A DNA stretch of 35,780 bases from a bacterium (GTDB taxonomy: Bacteria; Latescibacterota; Latescibacteria; Latescibacterales; Latescibacteraceae). The notes below the pieces were generated by a model. It was not told the origin of the DNA and made no database searches. It saw only the letters and a program-made list of their open reading frames with translations. The stretch covers positions 1-35,780 of the forward strand of contig JAJFUH010000187.1 of the NCBI GenBank assembly GCA_021372535.1. Direction: 5' to 3'. Of the stretch, positions 25,694 through 33,404 are shown one piece after another. The translations under genes were made by a program, and so were the position numbers. How positions within the stretch are numbered: position 1 is the stretch's first letter; every line of letters begins with the position of its first letter.

Positions 25694-26740
25694 TTAACTG
25701 AAAAACAGCTTTGCCGTTTCATATTTAGTCTTATCGACAATCTTCAGCGATCCTACCGCATCCTCGAGCGATACCGCTTTCATCTCTCCGCCTTTGAGCG
25801 CAGCCATCATGCCGAATTTGCCATCGTCTATCATTTTCACAACATGAACACCGAGCCGGGTCCCGAGAACACGGTCAAATGCCGTAGGGCTTCCCCCGCG
25901 CTGGAGATGACCGAGCACGAGCGATCGGGTTTCGAAGCCTGTTTCATATTCTATCGCATTGGCGAGCGCCTCGCCGATACCTTTACCCGTGCCGAGCTGA
26001 ACATGGCCGAATGCATCGAGCTGTGATGAATGGGCCACATCTTTCATGAGATCGGGTATCACCGCGCCTTCCGCAACCGCGATTATTGCCCACCGCTCAC
26101 CCGATTCATACCGGCGTTTTGCCATCGCGACAATCTCGCCAACTTTGACCTCGACCTCGGGAATCAGGATCATATGAGCGCCCCCGGCTATACCGCCATG
26201 CAGCGCAATCCAGCCCGCGTGACGGCCCATGATCTCGACCACCATGACACGATGGTGGCTTTCGGTGGTCGTTCTGAGCATCTCGAGTAAATCACAGACA
26301 CGGTTGATAGCCGTATCGAAACCAAAGGTGTAATCGGTCGCGTTGACATCGTTGTCGATCGTCTTCGGAACTCCGAGAACGCTGGCGCCGGCCTTGTACA
26401 GCTTCAGCGCAACACCGAGCGTATCCTCGCCACCCGATGCCACAAGCGCATAAATACCGAGTTCCTCGAGGTTCTTTTTCGCTATCTCGAAACCGTTCTC
26501 TATCTTCGCGACATTGGTTCTCGACGAACCGAGAATGGTGCCGCCGAGAAGATGAATGTCCTCGACATCCTTCAGCGACAACGTACGATATTTCTTGTCG
26601 AGAAGCCCGCGCCAGCCCTCCTCGAAACCTATGACTTCATATCCCGATTTTATTCCCTTGACAGTTACCGCCCGTATAACAGCATTCAGACCTGGTGCAT
26701 CCCCGCCACCCGTTAAAATACCGATTCGCTTCTCTGCCAT
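25694..26740 (-). CDS. 6-phosphofructokinase, probably pyrophosphate-dependent
   Basis: A 348-aa PfkA-family enzyme phosphorylating fructose 6-phosphate. Start ATG at 26740 follows GGAG by six bases; the frame extends two codons to a TTG. Motifs: GILTGGGDAPGLNAVIR, GGED (103-106) in place of the ATP-type GGDG, PKTIDNDV with Lys126, and MGRHAGWIALHGG. At the positions equivalent to E. coli Gly104 and Gly124, this protein has Asp106 and Lys126, the pair known to mark pyrophosphate users. So PPi is the predicted donor, although mixed-specificity members exist. It opens the glycolytic run, so a reversible, PPi-saving step heads the pathway. Confidence 0.9.
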   Translation of the reverse strand: MAEKRIGILTGGGDAPGLNAVIRAVTVKGIKSGYEVIGFEEGWRGLLDKKYRTLSLKDVEDIHLLGGTILGSSRTNVAKIENGFEIAKKNLEELGIYALVASGGEDTLGVALKLYKAGASVLGVPKTIDNDVNATDYTFGFDTAINRVCDLLEMLRTTTESHHRVMVVEIMGRHAGWIALHGGIAGGAHMILIPEVEVKVGEIVAMAKRRYESGERWAIIAVAEGAVIPDLMKDVAHSSQLDAFGHVQLGTGKGIGEALANAIEYETGFETRSLVLGHLQRGGSPTAFDRVLGTRLGVHVVKMIDDGKFGMMAALKGGEMKAVSLEDAVGSLKIVDKTKYETAKLFFS

Positions 26741-27262
26741 ATTCAACTCCGTAAAAATACAGTTACTGGTTTATAAAAACTGGTTTATAGTTTCTGGTTG
26801 TATTTACATCCATGTAAAGACAGAGACTCATGGAAATATTAACAACAATCCATATACAATTCACTATTCCTTTATAGACTTAGAAAGATAAGAAAATAAT
26901 TATGTAAAGTCAAGGGAGAGATATGAGTTTACTACCCTCAATTTTTTAAAAACAAGGCAGAAGGCACAAGGCAGAAGGCACAAGGGGAAAGACAAGGCAC
27001 TGAGGTACAAAAGGAAAGAGTCTCGACAGGGACTTTTCGGGAATAGACCGGTATTTTAATGCCGGTCGCCATTAAATACTGAACGTATTTATCTTGACAA
27101 GGGAATAAATTTTATTTTATTGATACTCACGGCTAACAGCCCGAAAATTCATAGGAAATAAAAAGGTGGAAACGAGAAGCAACGGTAACTTATACGCGTT
27201 TATATATTTTATTATGTGATGATTAGATAATCATTCTTGGATTGACTCAAAGGAATGAAAAA
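26741..27262. other. 522-bp intergenic region between pfk and the Mrr gene
   Basis: The start of accessory block 2. It contains the AAGGCACAAGG-type repeat (26953-27000), a 6-bp GACCGG/CCGGTC hairpin near 27047-27068, and a possible promoter TTGACA (27094-27099) with a poor -10 17 bp later, pointing to the Mrr gene. No gene is supported. Confidence 0.45.
26961..26999 (+). repeat. Left inverted-repeat arm of accessory block 2
   Basis: A short-period tract of AAGGCA(C/G)AAG units. It aligns with the reverse complement of 29223-29262 over about 40 bp with two mismatches and one single-base indel, sharing GGGGAAAGACAAGGCA exactly. Confidence 0.75.
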
Positions 27263-28192
27263 ATGGCTGTCCCCGATTACCAAAATATCATGTTGCCATT
27301 GCTACAGTTCGCAAAAGAACAAAAAATAGAGCTTTCCACAAATGATGCGGTTGAGGCTCTTGCATTACGCTTCGGTCTTTCGAACGATGACCTGAAAGAT
27401 ATGCTTCCGAGCGGAATCCAAAGCACTTTTATAAATCGAGTTGGATGGGCTGCAACTTACATGAAAAAGGCAGGATTGCTTGAGACTACACGTCGAGGTT
27501 ATTATCGAATTACTGCGCGCGGGCATGAACTTCTCAAGGAAAAACCCTCGACAATTAACGTAAAACTGCTCAAGCAATATCCAGAATTCCTCGAATTTCT
27601 TCAACTCAAAGGAACGCGGAGTGGCGGGCAGAGAATTACTTCCAAAGACTTTCATGATATTGGAGTTGTTACACCATTCGAAGCCCTCGAGAATGCATAT
27701 GATAATCTCCGAAACGAATTAATTGTTGAACTACTTTCTAGACTAAAAAAATTGTCCCCGTCATTTTTTGAACGGATCGTTGTCGAACTGCTCGTGAAAA
27801 TGGGTTATGGTGGTTCACGTGTCGACGCAGGAAAAGCTATTGGAAAAAGTGGTGATGGAGGTATAGATGGAATAATTAAAGAAGATAAGCTCGGGCTTGA
27901 TGTCGTATATATTCAGGCAAAGCGGTGGAACAATAATCCCGTTGGAAGGCCGGATGTAATGCAGTTTGCCGGAGCACTACAGGCTCAAAAAGCAAACAAA
28001 GGTATTTTCATAACGACTTCAAGATTCACTGATGATGCTCGAAACTATGTATCTCAAATCGGAAGTAAAATTGTATTGATTGATGGTGAACAGTTATCCA
28101 ATCTAATGATTGACCATGATATCGGAGTATCGACGGTATCGCAGTACCCAGTGAAAAAAATCGATACTGACTATTTTGATGAAAGCATCTAA
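27263..28192 (+). CDS. Mrr-type restriction endonuclease
   Basis: A 309-aa protein from the ATG at 27263 (AAGGA ten bases upstream; the frame opens seven codons earlier at a TTG). Residues ~1-95 match the Mrr N-terminal winged-helix domain (MLPLLQFAKEQ, INRVGWAATYMKKAGLLET, RGYYRITARGHELL). Residues ~165-300 are the Mrr catalytic domain: SPSFFERIVVELLVKMGYGG, then GDGGIDG (D202) and VVYIQAKRW (Q218-x-K220), the D-QxK active site, and KGIFITTSRFTDDARNYV. Mrr enzymes cut methylated or otherwise modified foreign DNA, so no cognate methylase is needed, and none is nearby. The stop codon lies inside an attC-like site, so it may be a captured gene cassette. Confidence 0.93.
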   Translation: MAVPDYQNIMLPLLQFAKEQKIELSTNDAVEALALRFGLSNDDLKDMLPSGIQSTFINRVGWAATYMKKAGLLETTRRGYYRITARGHELLKEKPSTINVKLLKQYPEFLEFLQLKGTRSGGQRITSKDFHDIGVVTPFEALENAYDNLRNELIVELLSRLKKLSPSFFERIVVELLVKMGYGGSRVDAGKAIGKSGDGGIDGIIKEDKLGLDVVYIQAKRWNNNPVGRPDVMQFAGALQAQKANKGIFITTSRFTDDARNYVSQIGSKIVLIDGEQLSNLMIDHDIGVSTVSQYPVKKIDTDYFDESI

Positions 28193-28258
28193 TAACGCGC
28201 TCCACCGGATAGCAATTCAACTGCACTTCAATGCTCCTGGTGAGCTTTAACGTTAGTT
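28187..28258 (+). mobile_element. attC-like integron recombination site after the Mrr gene
   Basis: A 72-bp imperfect palindrome beginning at the Mrr stop codon. R'' ATCTAAT (28187-28193, six of seven to RYYYAAC), spacer, L'' GCTCCACC, central region, L' GGTGAGC, spacer TTTAAC and R' GTTAGTT (28252-28258, six of seven to GTTRRRY). L'' carries one extra C relative to the complement of L', the extrahelical base that orients attC recombination. No integrase or second attC was found in the window. Confidence 0.65.
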
Positions 28259-28423
28259 ATACTGTAACTTGAATCAACTCATCAAAATCACCGTTAAAAA
28301 GCTACCCCCTCCTTTCTCCTGTTAACCTCCCTATCTGATCTTAACACATGTTAACTCTTGCATTCACCATTACATATGGTATATTGCATGTGCGGAATTA
28401 ACATATCATTGCAGGTAAAAATC
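28193..28423. other. Gap between the Mrr gene and the HTH antitoxin gene
   Basis: After the attC-like site the DNA contains GTTAAC words (for example near 28320 and 28350) and a CATATGGTATATTGCATGTG stretch near 28373 that may be the promoter or operator of the HTH-Doc pair. No gene is seen. Confidence 0.35.
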
Positions 28424-28681
28424 ATGCCAATCAAAGAGTACATCACTGTTCCCGAACTTGCCAGGCTTCTCGGGGTCAGCCGTATCGCAATCTACAACCG
28501 CGTCAAAAAAGGACAGATTCCTGCGACAAAAGCAGGCAGGAACTACATCATTACGGACCGGACTGTCAGAGACATCCTTGGCAGAGAGGTTACACCGAAG
28601 GGAAAGAAACGTATCGATGCCGCGGTTCTTAAGACGGTGCGGGAATACGGTGAAGTTCTTAAGCTTTTAGGCAGGGAATAG
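28424..28681 (+). CDS. Helix-turn-helix excisionase-like protein, predicted antitoxin of a Doc system
   Basis: An 85-aa protein from the ATG at 28424. Residues 5-50 are a MerR/excisionase-type DNA-binding domain (YITVPELARLLGVSRIAIYN, KKGQIPATKAGRNYIITDRT). The C-terminal ~30 residues are a charged helix (KKRIDAAVLKTVREYGEVLK), suited to bind a toxin. The stop TAG overlaps the GTG of the Doc-like gene by one base. HTH proteins of this type are regularly found ahead of death-on-curing (Doc) toxins and serve as antitoxin and repressor. The frame extends 22 codons upstream to 28358 but the extra residues do not look like part of the domain. Confidence 0.82.
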   Translation: MPIKEYITVPELARLLGVSRIAIYNRVKKGQIPATKAGRNYIITDRTVRDILGREVTPKGKKRIDAAVLKTVREYGEVLKLLGRE

Positions 28682-29100
28682 TGAAGACCATTACGATAGC
28701 GGAAGTGGAATACCTTGCTTTCCGGCTTGCGAAGGAGCACCTTTCTTTCGATAAGCCCCTGCCGGATTTCTCCACACGGTACCCCAATGTGCTTGAAAGC
28801 TGCGTTCTGACACCGTTTCAGCGATTCTCGGGTAAGGCGTTATACCCGACACTGGTTTCAAAGGCAGCTATTCTCTTCTATCTGATGATCAAGAATCATC
28901 CTTTTCTCAACGGCAACGAGTAAATTGCCATAACCACAGTGCTCACATTCTTATATGATAACGGCAAATGGCTGAAGGCCGACTCTCAGGAATTGTACAA
29001 TTTTACTGTCTGGGTGGCTCAGAGCCCATCGGAGTTCAAGGAACAGGTCGTGTCAGCCATAGAGAAATTCATACGGGATCACATGGCAGATGCAGATTAG
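28681..29100 (+). pseudogene. Doc/Fic-family toxin interrupted by an in-frame stop inside the Fic motif
   Basis: The GTG at 28681 opens a frame of 140 codons that reads as a death-on-curing protein of normal length (~139 aa). Codon 81 (28921-28923) is TAA. Upstream the protein is intact: ITIAEVEYLAFRLAKEHL and KAAILFYLMIKNHPFLNGNE. Downstream in the same frame it continues with IAITTVLTFLYDNGKWLKAD, a good match to the Doc C-terminus, then SPSEFKEQVVSAIEKFIRDHM. The stop replaces the Arg/Lys that follows GN in the Fic motif (HPFxxGNKRxA). The toxin is therefore probably inactive unless the stop is read through or is a sequencing error. It is translationally coupled to the HTH antitoxin gene. 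Confidence 0.85.
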
Positions 29101-29222
29101 CATTGCCTGACAAGACTCATCCATTCTCCTCACGTAACCCGCACCTGCTGCTCGGCGTTCGAAGTGTTTCATGGTGAGCCTCCGGCATCCCCTGGTTTTT
29201 TCCCCTTCTGCCTTGTGCCTTT

Positions 29223-29262
29223 TGCCTTGTCTTTCCCCCTTATGCCTTCTGCCTTATGCCTT
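29223..29262 (-). repeat. Right inverted-repeat arm of accessory block 2
   Basis: A TGCCTTNTGCCTT short-period tract, inverted relative to 26961-26999, about 2.2 kb apart. The surrounding sequence to 29200 continues the same wording, so the tract is part of a repeat-rich gap. Confidence 0.75.
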
Positions 29263-29266
29263 ATGC

Positions 29267-30514
29267 CTACTCTTTTATCCCGCACCAGCTCCCGATGAAA
29301 TGTAAAACACTCGCCGCTTCGAGCGCAATATCACTGAGCACCACATGCTCATGGTTGGTATGGGCGTCGTTGATACTGCCGCAACCCGTCGCCACCGTGG
29401 GAATGCCGAGGATGTTGTTGTAAAACCATGCGTCGGCGCCGTAATTGGCGGAGCCGATTTCGCTCTTGACACCCATTGCACGATACCCGTCGAGCAGGAG
29501 TTTCACCGCCTGGCCGTCGGGATCGGTTCTGCTCGTGTCGTGACGGTACGAAAAGGTCATCTCAAAGTTGTCGCGGAGCCATTCGGGGCCTCTCGTCTTC
29601 ACACGTTCGACCATCTCACGCATCACTTCCTCTTTCGGTGTGGTGAGCAGGCCGAACACACCCTTGAAGACCGCCTTCTGGGGCGCCATGGCTGGCCAGT
29701 CGCCCGCTTCGAGCTGGCCGAAGGTGACCGGCATGGGATTTTTATACTTGAGGAACAGCGGATCGTCGCCGTGGGTTTTTTCGAGCAGCTCCTGGTTGTA
29801 CTCCTCGATGATTTTTATTGCCTCGATAGCCATCTTGAGCGCGCTGACCGTAGTCTGCGCCGAGCCGGAATGTCCCGCACGGCCGTACACGGTGCCGGTG
29901 AACCATACCGCCCCGCGCACGGAGGTGTAGACATCGTTCGAGGTCGGTTCGAGGTTGACCGCGAAATCGGCTTGTTCGCCGCGGCGGATCAGCGCGAGTG
30001 TGCCGTTGCCGCCGGTCTCCTCCTCGATGACGATGTGGAGGATCACATCTCCCTTCGGTTTCACTCCAAGCCTTTTCATGGCAGTCAGGAGCGTCCACAG
30101 CATGGCGATCTGTCCCTTGTCGTCGCATGTTCCGCGGCCGTACATGGCGCCGTTCTCGACATACGGATCGAACGGGCGCGGCTGATCTTTCGAGGGCGGA
30201 ACGACATCGACATGAGCGTTGAAACACACGCTCTTCCCGGTACCGTCTCCTTTAATGACCACACGCAGGTTGGGACGGCCCTCGTAAGGCTGATCTCCCA
30301 TCCTGAAGGAATAACCGGGATCGTTGATGATGTCCTCCGGCACCGGAACCTTCTCGCACACATCGGCGATATCCCTGAACTGGTCATAGAGCCATTCCAT
30401 TGCCGGGCCCTCGTAACTCGAAAGCGACTGAAACCGCACGAGCCTGTCGAGAAAAGCGGTGGTTCCGGGAAGCAGGTCGAGACATGTCTTATGGATTGTT
30501 TCACTATCGGGCAT
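29267..30514 (-). CDS. M20-family peptidase/deacylase (ArgE/DapE-like)
   Basis: A 415-aa metallohydrolase of the M20 family, a group that cleaves acyl or peptide bonds in amino-acid derivatives. The zinc ligands and catalytic residues appear in order: NAHVDVVP (first His and Asp), GRGTCDDKGQ (bridging Asp), and VIEEETGGNGT (catalytic Glu and ligand). The insertion domain (about 200-310) carries GRAGHSGSAQTTVSALKMA with its conserved HSG. The C-terminal ligand His lies in NDAHTNHEHV. AGGAGAA precedes the start. It stands 527 bp from the aminotransferase operon with its own gap, so cotranscription is unlikely. The substrate cannot be told from sequence. Confidence 0.88.
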   Translation of the reverse strand: MPDSETIHKTCLDLLPGTTAFLDRLVRFQSLSSYEGPAMEWLYDQFRDIADVCEKVPVPEDIINDPGYSFRMGDQPYEGRPNLRVVIKGDGTGKSVCFNAHVDVVPPSKDQPRPFDPYVENGAMYGRGTCDDKGQIAMLWTLLTAMKRLGVKPKGDVILHIVIEEETGGNGTLALIRRGEQADFAVNLEPTSNDVYTSVRGAVWFTGTVYGRAGHSGSAQTTVSALKMAIEAIKIIEEYNQELLEKTHGDDPLFLKYKNPMPVTFGQLEAGDWPAMAPQKAVFKGVFGLLTTPKEEVMREMVERVKTRGPEWLRDNFEMTFSYRHDTSRTDPDGQAVKLLLDGYRAMGVKSEIGSANYGADAWFYNNILGIPTVATGCGSINDAHTNHEHVVLSDIALEAASVLHFIGSWCGIKE

Positions 30515-31041
30515 GAATATTCTCCTGTCTAAGAGCCTGAATAGAACACGGATTGACGCGGATCAGGCGGATTTTCGCGGATAATACTATAGTTCTATTT
30601 TATAAAGAATATCAAAGAATATCTTGTTATTGCTCCGGCGAATAAATAATGATACTAATTTCTGGAATAGATGCCGAAACAAGGAGTTCGGCATGACACA
30701 ATCCTATGTCACTGTTTAACCACCGGAGCAATATTAAATCAGCTCAAAAATACTGATGTATTGTATTAGTATTGTCATTCCCAAGAACGAAGTGAATTGG
30801 GAATCCAGAAAAAACATCGCAATGTCATGAGCATGAGATGTTGGATTCCCGTTTTCACGGGAATGACACATTAACGGGTAACAATCATCTCATTTTAAAA
30901 TTTATGCGTTGACTGAATAACCAGAAAAAATAGTATTATTCGTATGTATCCTGTCTAAAATTATTTGTTTGAACATAAATTGGCATAACACAAAGAAGGG
31001 AGCGGTCGCCCCCTCCTTCTTTATATCGAATCGCATGAATA
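30515..31041. other. 527-bp repeat-rich intergenic region, no gene
   Basis: Near the M20 gene it holds ACACGGATTGACGCGGAT wording (about 30545-30575), again the ACACGGAT family. A nested palindromic element lies at 30773-30870 (separate entry). No promoter or gene is called. Confidence 0.5.
30773..30870. repeat. 98-bp nested palindromic element (MITE/REP-like)
   Basis: Ends TGTCATTCCC and GGGAATGACA are perfect inverted 10-mers. Inside, GGGAATCCA (30799-30807) pairs with TGGATTCCC (30842-30850), AACATC (30813-30818) with GATGTT (30837-30842), and ATTCCCGT/ACGGGAAT (30845-30863) makes another stem. The CATTCCCG-GGGAATCC wording is a known dispersed intergenic repeat in many bacteria. Confidence 0.75.
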
Positions 31042-32346
31042 TTACAGGTTTGTGAGCACTTTTTCCATGATATCGAGGCTCTCGTCCGCCTCATCCCTCG
31101 ATATGACGAGCGGTGGGGCGACACGGATGACATTGCCCGATACGGCACCGATGATGAGACCGTGCCTGCAGCATTCGTCGATGATCCTCCGGGTTGTCTG
31201 GGGATCGCGCTCCTTTGTCTTTTTGTCTTTGACTATATCGAGTCCCATGACAAGGCCGCGCCCTCTCACATCGCCGAGGTAACGGCATTTCTCCTTCATT
31301 TCGAGGAGACGGGCTTTCATGTGGCTGCCGATGGTGAGAGAGTTCTCGACAAGCTTCTCTTCCTCGAAAATGTCGAGAATGGCGTGTGACGCTGCAGTGC
31401 AGATGGGATTACCGCCCCATGTGGAGCTCATCTCGCCCTCGCCGAGGGTTTTCATGATCCTCGATTCGGCGAGCAGGCACGATATAGGCATACCCGAACC
31501 GATACCCTTGCCGATGGAGACGAGATTCGGCTTCAGGCTTTCCCATTCGAGGGCAAGGAACTTGCCGGTACGGCCGAACGATGACTGCACCTCGTCGAGA
31601 ATAAAGATAATGTCATGATCTTTACACCATCCCTCAACGGACTTGAGAAAACCATCCGGAGGGAAAATGAATCCCGCCGCGCCCTGGTACGGTTCCACGA
31701 TGAGCCCTGCAATAGAGCCGGTCGACTGGGCCTTCACTGATACATCCATGAAGTCGAGACACTGAGCGGCGACATCGCGGCTGTCCGAGCCGAAGGGATT
31801 ACGGTACGGGTCGGGAAACGGAACCTGGAAAAATCCCGGCATGACCGGCCCGAAACCTTTTTTTGTACCCATTTTTCCGGCAAGACTCATGGTTCCCATA
31901 GTGCGGCCGTGGAAACCGCCGAAAAACGATATGATCTCGAATTTGCCGGTAAAGTGTTTTGCTACGCGAACCGCAGCATCGACAGCCTCCGAGCCCACTG
32001 TTGCGAAAAAGGCGTTATCGAGATTTTCTGGAGCCAGCCCGACCATACGTTCGGCCAGGGTGATACGTTCGACCGTGGGCGAGTCATAGCAGTTCAGAAG
32101 CCGACGGGCCTGACGGGCTATCGCATCGGCAAGCTTTGGGTGCGAATGTCCGACATTGGTAACGAGCACACCGCTTGTCCAGTCGATGAATGTATTGCCG
32201 TCCACATCCCAGACCTTGACACCCTCGGCATGATCCCAGACAACAGGTGCCTGCTGATTAAGGCAATGGGCTTCGTATTTTTCGGACAGTGCCTTGTATT
32301 GTAAAGTATTCGGCCCCGGGATAGGCGTTTTAATATTCACAACCAT
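31042..32346 (-). CDS. Class III (PLP) aminotransferase, 4-aminobutyrate/ornithine type
   Basis: A 434-aa enzyme of the omega-aminotransferase subgroup. Visible are GNTFIDWTSGVLVTNVGHSHP at the N-terminus, the PLP-phosphate SGSEAV-like VGSEAVDAAVRVAKHFTGK, FFGGFHGRTMGTMSLAGK, ILDEVQSSFGRTGKF (Asp that binds the pyridine N) and the Schiff-base SIGKGIGSGMP (Lys). STWGGNPICTAA follows. Substrates of relatives include GABA, ornithine, beta-alanine and amino-sugar precursors. It is last in the minus-strand operon headed by the XRE-cupin gene; the operon suggests catabolism of an amino or hydroxy acid, but the exact substrate is not shown. Confidence 0.85.
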   Translation of the reverse strand: MVVNIKTPIPGPNTLQYKALSEKYEAHCLNQQAPVVWDHAEGVKVWDVDGNTFIDWTSGVLVTNVGHSHPKLADAIARQARRLLNCYDSPTVERITLAERMVGLAPENLDNAFFATVGSEAVDAAVRVAKHFTGKFEIISFFGGFHGRTMGTMSLAGKMGTKKGFGPVMPGFFQVPFPDPYRNPFGSDSRDVAAQCLDFMDVSVKAQSTGSIAGLIVEPYQGAAGFIFPPDGFLKSVEGWCKDHDIIFILDEVQSSFGRTGKFLALEWESLKPNLVSIGKGIGSGMPISCLLAESRIMKTLGEGEMSSTWGGNPICTAASHAILDIFEEEKLVENSLTIGSHMKARLLEMKEKCRYLGDVRGRGLVMGLDIVKDKKTKERDPQTTRRIIDECCRHGLIIGAVSGNVIRVAPPLVISRDEADESLDIMEKVLTNL

Positions 32347-32368
32347 ATGAGGTGTTTTCCTTTCATCG

Positions 32369-33391
32369 TTATTTATGAATCTTCATCTTGAGTCTGGGAC
32401 TCGAAAGCACTTCGGGATTGACCACGCTTTTCGGGAGTTTCCCGGCAATAAACGCCTTCAGATCATCCATGATCGTATACCTGATGTCCCAGCCGCCTTC
32501 GACACTGTACCAGGCGAGGTGAGGTGTGAGCACGGCATTTCTCAGCCCGATAAGCGGGTAATCGGCTGGAGGCGGTTCCTGGTCATACACATCGATGCCC
32601 GCTCCGGCTATAACATCTTTCTTCAGCGCTGCTGCCAGATCGGGGATGTTAATCATCGGCCCGCGAGCAGTATTGATGAGAATAGCGCTCTTTTTCATCA
32701 TACCAAGGGTTGCGGCATTGAACATTCCGCGCGTCTCATCGGTCACCGGTACATGGATGGTGACAATATCGGACTCACTGAGCACCTTCTCGAAAGGCGT
32801 GTGTTCGATGCCGAGCTCATCGAGCCGCGCCTTCGACAGATAAGGATCGTCCACCAGAATCCTCATGCCGAATGACCGCATCTTACGGAGAACAATGCTC
32901 CCGATGTTTCCGCAGCCGATAATCCCGAGCGTTTTTCCGCCCATACGGTAGACGGGATAGATGGGCTCGAACATCCATTTCCTGTTGGCAACCGAATCCG
33001 CGAGTATCTCACGCTGAATGAAAATCTTTCGCCAAACTGCCATCATGAGCATGATCGCCTGCTCGGCGACATCCTCGCTCGATGCTGTCGGCTGATTTGC
33101 ACAGATGATGCCATTCTCGGTTGCAGCCGGAAGATTGAAATTATCGTAGCCGATACCGTGACGGATCATGACCTGGACATTGGTGAGGCCTGCCATGACC
33201 TCGGGAGTCATTTTCGCCATGTTGACCAGAATAATATCGGCGTCGGCAAAGTTTTTGATGAGCACATCAGAGGGATCGGTCTTGAACTGATAGTATGAAA
33301 AATCCACTCCGAGTTTTTTACACTGCTCCTCTTCCCATTTGAGATCGGGCTCAATATAATCGGTTATCTTGAAAACAATTTTCTTACCCAT
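32369..33391 (-). CDS. D-isomer-specific 2-hydroxyacid dehydrogenase
   Basis: A 340-aa NAD(P)-dependent enzyme of the phosphoglycerate/lactate dehydrogenase family. The Rossmann motif is GIIGCGNIGSIVLRKM (GxGxxG), followed by DDPYLS. The catalytic Arg is in NTARGPMINIP, Glu in DVYDQEPPP and His in LTPHLAWYSVEGG. The N-terminal substrate domain lacks an ACT domain and the length is that of the short form. ATG at 33391 is preferred; a GTG three bases earlier shares the AGGAG site. It follows the Gfo/Idh gene by 13 bp and is likely to reduce or oxidise a keto acid intermediate of the same pathway. Confidence 0.86.
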   Translation of the reverse strand: MGKKIVFKITDYIEPDLKWEEEQCKKLGVDFSYYQFKTDPSDVLIKNFADADIILVNMAKMTPEVMAGLTNVQVMIRHGIGYDNFNLPAATENGIICANQPTASSEDVAEQAIMLMMAVWRKIFIQREILADSVANRKWMFEPIYPVYRMGGKTLGIIGCGNIGSIVLRKMRSFGMRILVDDPYLSKARLDELGIEHTPFEKVLSESDIVTIHVPVTDETRGMFNAATLGMMKKSAILINTARGPMINIPDLAAALKKDVIAGAGIDVYDQEPPPADYPLIGLRNAVLTPHLAWYSVEGGWDIRYTIMDDLKAFIAGKLPKSVVNPEVLSSPRLKMKIHK

Positions 33392-33404
33392 CACCGCAGT
33401 TCTC

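Noticed and set aside
26741-29300. CRISPR array suspected from short-period AAGGCACAAG repeats.
   Set aside because: The units are about 10 bp with no spacers and there are no cas genes; this is low-complexity intergenic sequence.
29345-30532. A 395-aa open frame on the + strand opposite the M20 peptidase.
   Set aside because: It is a shadow frame. The minus-strand M20 protein has complete catalytic motifs and a Shine-Dalgarno, while this frame shows no recognisable domain.
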